A stretch of 64,000 bases of DNA from DASXVX01 sp036504075. Its GTDB lineage: Bacteria > Bacillota > Sulfobacillia > Symbiobacteriales > Symbiobacteriaceae. Both the position numbers and the translations under genes were made by a program. The notes beneath the pieces are model-generated. The model ran no database searches. It saw nothing but the letters and a program-made list of their open reading frames with translations, and had not been told where the DNA came from. The stretch is taken from contig DASXVX010000088.1 of assembly GCA_036504075.1 (NCBI GenBank), positions 3,313 through 67,312 on the forward strand. Direction: 5' to 3'. Position 1 is the first letter of the stretch, and each line of letters opens with the position of its first letter. This document shows positions 58,402-64,000 of the stretch, piece by piece.

Positions 58402-59562
58402 TCACCACCTGTCAAAAGATGCCGCCTCACGCCGGGCCCAGGCGTCAGCCGCCAAAATGGCCTCCACGTCGGCCGCCTTCGCCACCTGATGGCGCTCCAT
58501 GACCTCCCGGACGATGGTGTAGATACCGGTGAAAGGGATGTCGTCCCCGAGGAACCGGGAGTTTGCCACCTCGTTGGCGGCGTTCAGCACCGCCGGCATG
58601 GTACCCCCTATTCTAACCGCCTCCCGGGCATAGTTCAAGGAAGGGAAGGTCTCGGTGTCCGGATGCTCAAACGTCAGCGTAGCAAGCCGGGCAAGGTCCA
58701 GGGGCTCCAGGTAGCCCGCTGCCCTCTCAGGAAATGTGAGGGCGTACTGAATCGGCAGCCGCATATCGGTAGGTCCCAGCTGCGCCACGATGTTTCCATC
58801 CACGAACTCCACAGCGGAGTGTATGGTCGACTGCGGGTGAATCAGCACTTCCACCGCTTCCATCGGCACATCGAACAGCCAGCGGGCTTCGATCATTTCC
58901 AGTGCCTTGTTCATCAACGAGGCGCTGTCGATCGTAATCTTGGCGCCCATCACCCAGCGGGGATGTTTCAACGCCTGCTCCTTGGTGACCCCCGACAGGT
59001 CTTTCATGCCGCGAAACGGCCCGCCCGAGCCGGTGAGAATCAGCTTGCGGATTTTCCGCCGGTCCTCGCCCACCAGGCACTGAAAAAGCGCACTGTGCTC
59101 TGAATCAACGGGAATGATCTGGACCCCATGGCGTTTCGCTGCGGCCATGACCAGCTCGCCCGCCGCCACCAGGGTCTCCTTGTTTGCGAGCGCAATATCC
59201 TTGCCGTGGGCGATGGCCAGGAGCGTGGGCTTCAGGCCCAGCGCACCCACCACGGAGGTGACGACCATTTTGACTTGCGAGTGCGTCGCCACCAGTTCCA
59301 GCCCTTCGGACCCGTGAACGATCTCCGGCAGGCGGACCCCGCCGGGTTTTTCCAGCAGAATTCGCCGCAACCCCGTCGCCGCTTCCGGCCCGGAGACGGC
59401 TACCACTTCCGGCCCAAACTGCCGGACCTGTTCGGCCAACAGGTCAACCCGGCTGCCCGCGGCCAGCGCCACCACCCGGAACCGGTCGGGCATGTGGGCG
59501 ATCACGTCCAGCGCCTGCGTCCCAATGGAGCCGGTCGACCCGATGATGCTAATCCCCTTCAT
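58402..59562 (-). CDS. dxr: 1-deoxy-D-xylulose 5-phosphate reductoisomerase
   Basis: 386 residues from ATG 59562 with GAGGGG upstream. NADPH motif ISIIGSTGSIGTQALDVIAHM; catalytic region VDSEHSALFQCLVGE, the flexible MGAKITIDSASLMNKALEMIEARWLF, LNAANEVANSRFL. It commits carbon to the MEP pathway for isoprenoids, and works with ispG downstream. The classical cdsA-dxr-rseP order is broken only by the AI-2E-type protein gene. Confidence 0.97.
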   Translation of the reverse strand: MKGISIIGSTGSIGTQALDVIAHMPDRFRVVALAAGSRVDLLAEQVRQFGPEVVAVSGPEAATGLRRILLEKPGGVRLPEIVHGSEGLELVATHSQVKMVVTSVVGALGLKPTLLAIAHGKDIALANKETLVAAGELVMAAAKRHGVQIIPVDSEHSALFQCLVGEDRRKIRKLILTGSGGPFRGMKDLSGVTKEQALKHPRWVMGAKITIDSASLMNKALEMIEARWLFDVPMEAVEVLIHPQSTIHSAVEFVDGNIVAQLGPTDMRLPIQYALTFPERAAGYLEPLDLARLATLTFEHPDTETFPSLNYAREAVRIGGTMPAVLNAANEVANSRFLGDDIPFTGIYTIVREVMERHQVAKAADVEAILAADAWARREAASFDRW

Positions 59563-59610
59563 GTAACGTCCCCTCACCCCTGACTCTTTCCGCAGCCCAA
59601 CGGCCCCTGA

Positions 59611-60660
59611 CTAGTCCTGGAACTGGGGCAGCAGCCCCGACTGGAGCAGCGCCTTGAGCAGAATGGCCAACAGCGGCCCCACGATAAAGCCCAACGCTCC
59701 GAAGAACACGAACCCCAGGTAAATCGAAAGCAGAATCGCCAGCGGGTGCAGACCCAGCTGCTCGCCCACCAGTTTGGGCTCGAGTACCTGCCGGATGCCC
59801 GCCACGACCGCATAGACGACCAGTAGTTTGACGCCAAAGATCGTCGTGCCAAACAGGAAGCAGTAAGCCGCCCACGGCAGGAAGACCGTCGCCGTGCCCA
59901 ACAACGGCAAGATATCGAACACTGCCACCAGTATGCCGATCAGTACCGAATACTGGGCGCCGATCAGCGAAAGGCCGATCATGGACAGGATCATCGACAT
60001 GGTAATCAGCATCAGTTGGGCCTTCGCCCAACCCATGGCGCTGGTCCAGACCTGCGCTTTCACTTTCTGCAGCTTTGGACGCCATGGCGCCGGGAAGAGT
60101 TTCAGCATAAACTCGGCGATCTCCCGGCGGTCCCGGCTGATGAAAAACGTGGCGACGATCCAGATTAGCGTGTTGGTCATAAACATTGGCAGACTGCCGA
60201 TGGAGCCCAGCGTCGTCTTCAGCATCGGCAACGCTGCGCTCAGGCTCGACTGCAGGTCGGTAAGCGCCTCCGCCAGCATCTTCTGGACCGAGGCCGGCAG
60301 CGACGCGTGGAACGCCCCGAACTGCTCGGCGAACCGGGTTCCCAGATCCATGCCGATCGCATAGAGGTACGGCATCTGGTCGATAATGCCCGCGATCTCC
60401 TGGACCAGGCGGGCGATGGCCGCCGTCACCGCCGTGGTGATTAACCCCACGAACAGCAGCAGCACCACAGACACCGCAATCGACCGGGGCAGGCGGGCCT
60501 TCTTGTTCAGCCACCCGACCAGCGGATCGATCAATTCCGCGATCAACAGCGCCATGACGAACGGCATCACCAGCGGCAGGCCATACTGGATCAGCAGGAA
60601 CGACCCGACCAGAAACCCGATGAGACCCAATACCGACATAAGCCAGGGTCTGACGACCAT
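59611..60660 (-). CDS. AI-2E family (YtvI-like) membrane protein
   Basis: 349 residues from ATG 60660 with GAGGTG upstream. Seven or eight transmembrane segments: N-terminal pair (LMSVLGLIGFLVGSFLLIQYGLPLV, IAVSVVLLLFVGLITTAV), a periplasmic helical region (about 95-150), and C-terminal helices containing the signature AVFDILPLLGTATVFLPWAAYCFL and the family PxLVGEQLGLHPLAILLSIYLGFVFFGALGFIVGPLLAIL. Family members are transporters or sporulation membrane proteins. The insertion between dxr and cdsA is unusual for the cluster. Substrate unknown. Confidence 0.88.
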   Translation of the reverse strand: MVVRPWLMSVLGLIGFLVGSFLLIQYGLPLVMPFVMALLIAELIDPLVGWLNKKARLPRSIAVSVVLLLFVGLITTAVTAAIARLVQEIAGIIDQMPYLYAIGMDLGTRFAEQFGAFHASLPASVQKMLAEALTDLQSSLSAALPMLKTTLGSIGSLPMFMTNTLIWIVATFFISRDRREIAEFMLKLFPAPWRPKLQKVKAQVWTSAMGWAKAQLMLITMSMILSMIGLSLIGAQYSVLIGILVAVFDILPLLGTATVFLPWAAYCFLFGTTIFGVKLLVVYAVVAGIRQVLEPKLVGEQLGLHPLAILLSIYLGFVFFGALGFIVGPLLAILLKALLQSGLLPQFQD

Positions 60661-60694
60661 CGTAGGGCACCTCGATTTAGACAGCCCGGAACGC

Positions 60695-61504
60695 CTATGA
60701 GAAAAAGAACCTGGCAACATAATAGACGAACGGCAGCACGAATAAGCTACTGTCGAACCGATCGAGCACGCCGCCGTGCCCGGGCAGTAAGTTCCCGGAG
60801 TCCTTGACGCCGGTGTAGCGCTTCAGCGCCGACTCCGCCAGGTCGCCCAACACGGATATGATCGACGCCCCCAGGGAGATCGCCGCCCCCTGCCAGGGCG
60901 CTATGCCCACCACCGGCGCCCACAGCCAGCCCACCAGCATCGTTAGCAGGGAGCCGCCCACCGCCCCTTCCACCGACTTGTTCGGCGATATCTTGGGTGC
61001 AAGCTTTTTCCGGCCGAATAGCCGGCCGGCGAAGTAGGCCCCGGAATCGGCTACCCAGGTGCTGAAGAAAGCCAACAGCAGCCACTTGAGCCCTGTGTTC
61101 CAGCCGCCACCGCCGCCCCCGAAGTTCCGGAGCAGCAACAGGTGGCTGACCAGCCAGCCGGCGTAAATGACACCGGCCACCGTCACCAGGGCGTCCAGCA
61201 CGTTATACCGCTCATACTGGAAAATCAGCCAGATAAGTACGAGCATGACCGTCCCGGCCAGAACCGCCCCCAGGGAGAGCGCGTTCTGAGGCGCCAGGGC
61301 CGCCCACACCAGGATCGCGACTACGGCCAAGCTCCCGGCAGTCTGGAGTAAGTTTACGCCCTTGGCTTGCCACATGCGCGCATACTCGTGAAAGCCAATC
61401 AGGCCCATCCCCGCCACGAGCGCGAAGAGGGGCCACGATCCTACGTACAGCAGGCCCAGGAACAAGGGTATGCCGACCAGGGAGGTCAGGATGCGAGTGA
61501 GCAT
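60695..61504 (-). CDS. cdsA: Phosphatidate cytidylyltransferase
   Basis: 269 residues with about eight membrane helices. The CDP-diglyceride synthetase signature is at the C-terminus: SVLGDLAESALKRYTGVKDSGNLLPGHGGVLDRFDSSLFVLPFVYYV; the middle contains DSGAYFAGRLFGRKKLAPKISPNKSVEGAVGG. It makes CDP-diacylglycerol for all phospholipids. Starts 3 bases after uppS ends. Confidence 0.96.
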   Translation of the reverse strand: MLTRILTSLVGIPLFLGLLYVGSWPLFALVAGMGLIGFHEYARMWQAKGVNLLQTAGSLAVVAILVWAALAPQNALSLGAVLAGTVMLVLIWLIFQYERYNVLDALVTVAGVIYAGWLVSHLLLLRNFGGGGGGWNTGLKWLLLAFFSTWVADSGAYFAGRLFGRKKLAPKISPNKSVEGAVGGSLLTMLVGWLWAPVVGIAPWQGAAISLGASIISVLGDLAESALKRYTGVKDSGNLLPGHGGVLDRFDSSLFVLPFVYYVARFFFS

Positions 61505-61507
61505 GAC

Positions 61508-62293
61508 TCACCTGCTTTTTTGGATTACTGCGCCAAAGCGCCGTTCGCGTCGTTGGTAGTCTGCGATTGCCATCTCCAGGTGTTCACGCCCAAAGTCCGG
61601 CCAGGTGACGTCAGTGACCCAAATCTCGCTGTAAGAAGCCTGCCAGAGCAGGAAGTTGGACAACCGCATTTCGCCGGCGGTTCGGACCACCAGGTCCGGG
61701 TCCGGGATTCCGGCCGTATAGAGATGCCGCGAAACGGTCGCCTCGTCGATCTCGTCCGGCTTCAGCACGCCGGTCTGAACCTCTTTGGCCATGGACCGGA
61801 TCGCATCCACCAGTTCAGCCTGCCCGCCGTAGTTGACGGCGAGGTTTAGCTGCAGCCGGGTGTTCGACCTGGTCAATTCCTCCGCCCGCCGAATCTCTTC
61901 CCGCTGCAAGGTCGGCAATTCGTCGATCCGGCCGATGCCTTTGATGCGAACGCCGTTACGGTTGAGAGACTCCGTCTCCCGCCGGCAATACTCCACCAGC
62001 AGCAGCATGAGAAAATCGACTTCGTCTTTGGACCGCTTCCAGTTCTCGGTGGAAAAAGCGTACGTGGTCAGGATCTCGATCCCTAAGTGCGGGCAGGCCT
62101 CCACGACCCGCCGGAGCGCTTCCACGCCGGCCCGGTGCCCGGCCGAGCGGGGCAGCCCTCGCCGGGTGGCCCAACGACCGTTGCCATCCATGATGATACC
62201 AACGTGACGGGGCCCGTTCCCCGGTTCGCGCCGCACCGGCTCCGGCTGGGACTCACCCTTCAGGCCCACCAATCTGCGTAAGTTGTCTAACAC
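61508..62293 (-). CDS. uppS: Isoprenyl transferase (undecaprenyl diphosphate synthase)
   Basis: 261 residues. Catalytic D36 and FPP site in HVGIIMDGNGRWATRRGLPRSAGHRAGVEALRRVVEA; then ILTTYAFSTENWKRSKDEVDFLM and LNLAVNYGGQAELVDAIR, VVRTAGEMRLSNFLLWQASYSEIWVTDVTWPDF. The family usually has R-T-(S/G)-G-E-x-R-(L/I)-S-N. Makes undecaprenyl diphosphate for cell wall synthesis. Lies between frr and cdsA. Confidence 0.97.
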   Translation of the reverse strand: MLDNLRRLVGLKGESQPEPVRREPGNGPRHVGIIMDGNGRWATRRGLPRSAGHRAGVEALRRVVEACPHLGIEILTTYAFSTENWKRSKDEVDFLMLLLVEYCRRETESLNRNGVRIKGIGRIDELPTLQREEIRRAEELTRSNTRLQLNLAVNYGGQAELVDAIRSMAKEVQTGVLKPDEIDEATVSRHLYTAGIPDPDLVVRTAGEMRLSNFLLWQASYSEIWVTDVTWPDFGREHLEMAIADYQRRERRFGAVIQKSR

Positions 62294-62332
62294 GCCCCTC
62301 TAAACCCTCCCTGACCATGGGGTGCCGCCGAA

Positions 62333-62566
62333 CTAGGGCTCCCGTCGCTGGTATTCACGGTAGGCCAGCACAAGCAGCGGTCCCCCCGGCCGCGGCCGTT
62401 CGGCCACGACCCGAAGCTCGCCCACGCCTTGCTGCCGGTTAGGTGGCGCGGTCACCACGGTTTCACAGGTAAGGCCTCTGTCCGCCAGGATCTGTTGAGC
62501 CTCCCCCCAGGGAAGGCCCACCAGATCCCAGGGCCAGGTCGGAGCTAATGGGCGACGCTCTGCCAC
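62333..62566 (-). CDS. Small hypothetical protein with a single PASTA-like segment
   Basis: 77 residues from a GTG at 62566. A GGAGG inside the end of frr lies 8 bases upstream, giving a convincing start. The protein has WDLVGLPWGEAQQILADRGLTCETVVTAPPNRQQGVGELRVVAERPRPGGPLLVLAYREY. The VGLPxxEAxxxLxxxGL and later VxxxRPxPGG pattern resembles a lone PASTA domain, but without a signal or membrane anchor. Starts 3 bases after frr and ends 39 bases before uppS, so it is in the same transcript. Function unknown. Confidence 0.75.
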   Translation of the reverse strand: MAERRPLAPTWPWDLVGLPWGEAQQILADRGLTCETVVTAPPNRQQGVGELRVVAERPRPGGPLLVLAYREYQRREP

Positions 62567-62569
62567 GCC

Positions 62570-63127
62570 CTAGACCTCCATAATCTCCTTCTCTTTGGAC
62601 TCCATGATATGGTCTACTTCTTTGACCATCTTATCCGTCAACTTCTGGATATCATCCTGTGCCCGCTTGGACTCGTCTTCCGAGGCGGTCTTATCCTTCT
62701 CGGCCTTCTTGATGTGATCGTTGGCGTCCCGGCGAATGTTCCGGACGGCGACCCGCTCTTCTTCCGTCCGCTTGTGCACGACCTTGACCAGGTCCTTGCG
62801 GCGGTCTTCCGTCATCGGCGGAATGGACAGACGGATGACGATGCCGTCGTTGTTCGGATTCAAGCCCAGATCCGAAGTGAGAATGGACTTTTCAATCGCC
62901 TTCAGTTGCGAACGGTCCCAGGGCTTGATCATGATGGTCCGGGCATCCGGCACCTCAATGTTCGCGACCTGGCTGATCGGGGTAGGCGTGCCATAGTAAT
63001 CGACCCGAAGCTTCTCAAGGATCGCCGGTGTAGCGCGACCGGCCTTCATGGTAGAGAGTTCGTGGCGGAATGCCTCAATCGACTTCTTCATCCGGTCTTC
63101 GGCTTCTTTGATGATCTGCTTTGTCAC
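62570..63127 (-). CDS. frr: Ribosome recycling factor
   Basis: 185 residues from a GTG whose G is the last base of the pyrH stop (TAGTG). Family segments: EAEDRMKKSIEAFRHELSTMKAGRATPAILEKLRVDYYGTPTPISQVANIEVPDARTIMIKPWDRSQLKAIEKSILTSDLGLNPNNDGIVIRLSIPPMTEDRRKDLVKVV. The C-terminus is Lys/Asp/Glu rich. Splits ribosomes after termination, with EF-G. Confidence 0.97.
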   Translation of the reverse strand: MTKQIIKEAEDRMKKSIEAFRHELSTMKAGRATPAILEKLRVDYYGTPTPISQVANIEVPDARTIMIKPWDRSQLKAIEKSILTSDLGLNPNNDGIVIRLSIPPMTEDRRKDLVKVVHKRTEEERVAVRNIRRDANDHIKKAEKDKTASEDESKRAQDDIQKLTDKMVKEVDHIMESKEKEIMEV

Positions 63128-63855
63128 TACTTATCCCCCCTGACATATGTCTGACCCACATCTTCGCCCAGGAGCACCTTCTGTACGTAATGATCTCCCA
63201 TCATGTCAAAGACCACAATGGGAATGTTGTTATCCATACACAAGGCGGTGGCCGTGGAATCCATCACCTGGAGTCCCTTGGCCAGAACCTCCTGGTAGGT
63301 GACTTCATGATACTTCACGGCGTTCTTGTTCTTGCGTGGGTCCGAGTCGTAAATGCCCTCGACCCCTTGCTTGCCCATGAGGATCGCTTCGGCTTCAATT
63401 TCCGCGGCGCGCAGCGCAGCGGTGGTGTCCGTCGTGAAGTATGGGTTGCCCGTGCCGGCCGCAAAGATGACCACCCGGCCCTTCTCCAGGTGCCGCATGG
63501 CCCGCCGCCGGATGAACGGTTCCGCCACTTGCCGCATCTCCACTGCGGTCATCACCCGGGTGACAATGCCGTACTTCTCGATTGCGTCTTGCAGGGCCAG
63601 TGAGTTCATCACCGTGGCGAGCATGCCCATATAGTCCGCCGAGGCCCGGTCCATGCCCATTTCCTGGCCCAACCGGCCCCGCCAGAAATTCCCGGCACCG
63701 CAGACGATGGCGATCTCCACCCCAAGCTCATGCACGGCCTTGATCTCTGAGGCGATGTAGTCCAGCACCTGCGGATCGAGGCCAAAGCCGTTGTTGCCCG
63801 CCAGTGCCTCGCCGCTCAGCTTCAGTATGACCCGCTTGTAGATGGGTCTTTCCAT
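63127..63855 (-). CDS. pyrH: UMP kinase
   Basis: 242 residues from ATG 63855 with GGGGGG about 8 bases upstream. Amino-acid kinase fold: YKRVILKLSGEALAGNNGFGLDPQ, IAIVCGAGNFWRGRLGQEMGMDRASADYMGMLATVMNSLALQDAIE, VVIFAAGTGNPYFTTDTTAALRAAEIEAEAILMGKQGVEGIYDSDPRKNKNAVKYHEVTYQEVL. It forms UDP for RNA and cell wall synthesis. It opens the pyrH-frr-uppS cluster; tsf is expected just outside the window. Confidence 0.97.
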   Translation of the reverse strand: MERPIYKRVILKLSGEALAGNNGFGLDPQVLDYIASEIKAVHELGVEIAIVCGAGNFWRGRLGQEMGMDRASADYMGMLATVMNSLALQDAIEKYGIVTRVMTAVEMRQVAEPFIRRRAMRHLEKGRVVIFAAGTGNPYFTTDTTAALRAAEIEAEAILMGKQGVEGIYDSDPRKNKNAVKYHEVTYQEVLAKGLQVMDSTATALCMDNNIPIVVFDMMGDHYVQKVLLGEDVGQTYVRGDK

Positions 63856-63917
63856 TTCACAACCCCCCTGCAGCATTGAGGCTTTCTACGTATTCCTAAG
63901 AGTTTCCTCCACTGGCG

Positions 63918-63949
63918 TGCATCTATCCGTGAATTGGGGGATAGGTGCA
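63918..63949 (-). promoter_or_regulatory. Stem-loop in the pyrH leader
   Basis: TGCATCTATCC / GGATAGGTGCA, an 11-bp inverted repeat with one mismatch about 60 bases upstream of pyrH, directly after the upstream terminator. It may be part of a regulated leader; no further motif recognised. Confidence 0.4.
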
Positions 63950-63953
63950 CAAC

Positions 63954-63983
63954 GGGGCGGGAGGTACGCGTACCTCCCGCCCC
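63954..63983 (-). terminator. Terminator of the gene upstream of pyrH
   Basis: A perfect 30-base palindrome (GGGGCGGGAGGTACG and its complement). It would end a transcript entering from the right, presumably rpsB-tsf, which cannot be seen. Confidence 0.7.
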
Positions 63984-64000
63984 ACCCCTGGCAATGTTAC

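Overview
The window reads as a chromosomal core segment of a GC-rich, endospore-forming Firmicute. It closely fits Symbiobacterium or a near relative. That identification is inferred from gene content and style; no database was searched. Pointers are PolC-type DNA polymerase III, RNase J, the dipicolinate synthase pair dpaA-dpaB inside an aspartate/lysine cluster, a CheC/CheD/CheX chemotaxis set, a T-box leader, and very high G+C with frequent GTG/TTG starts. Nearly every real gene lies on the minus strand, so operons read right to left. The long plus-strand ORFs are GC-driven shadows.

Layout by descending biology. (1) 1-4105: amino-acid ABC transporter (binding protein, permease, ATPase), an aminotransferase and a truncated lutB-like gene, with a promoter/operator at 4077-4105. 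(2) 4158-6552: REP-like element, a small DUF1858-like gene and RNase J with a long structured leader. (3) 6619-8512: a separate unit made of a c-di-GMP-I riboswitch with terminator platform, a TPR protein with a degenerate HD-GYP domain, and a 41-residue exported peptide gene. This is the most unusual part of the window. (4) 8564-14334: dapB-dpaA-dpaB-asd-dapG-dapA, linking lysine/diaminopimelate synthesis to spore dipicolinate. (5) 14405-21701: chemotaxis operon cheW-cheW-cheA-cheC-cheD-cheY-cheB-cheR-cheX. (6) 21861-27968: dUTPase, M16 peptidase and pnp, then an ECF sigma/anti-sigma pair and a MITE-like repeat lying between pnp and rpsO. (7) 27955-38242: the nusA-infB operon (rimP, nusA, ylxR, ylxQ, infB, ylxP, rbfA, nrnA, truB, ribF) and an RsuA-type pseudouridine synthase.

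(8) 38254-43376: mixed genes, namely a membrane protein, an ADP-ribosylglycohydrolase, a frameshifted DUF4149 gene with an intact paralogue nearby, a HAD phosphatase, an NBR1-Ig-like membrane protein and a lipoate ligase-like protein. (9) 43394-49600: polC, an MgtC-family protein and a family 2 glycosyltransferase. (10) 49626-54307: a PadR-controlled FtsX/MacB-type ABC exporter and a cupredoxin lipoprotein. (11) 54377-56155: proS under a T-box leader. (12) 56139-63983: ispG, rseP, dxr, an AI-2E-type membrane protein, cdsA, uppS, a small conserved-looking gene, frr and pyrH. This is the classic pyrH-frr-uppS-cdsA-dxr-rseP-ispG order, with tsf presumably just outside the window.

No tRNA, rRNA, CRISPR array, intact transposase or prophage was seen. 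Start codons were chosen from Shine-Dalgarno spacing, overlaps with neighbours and family alignment by memory. Promoters and terminators come from inspection only.
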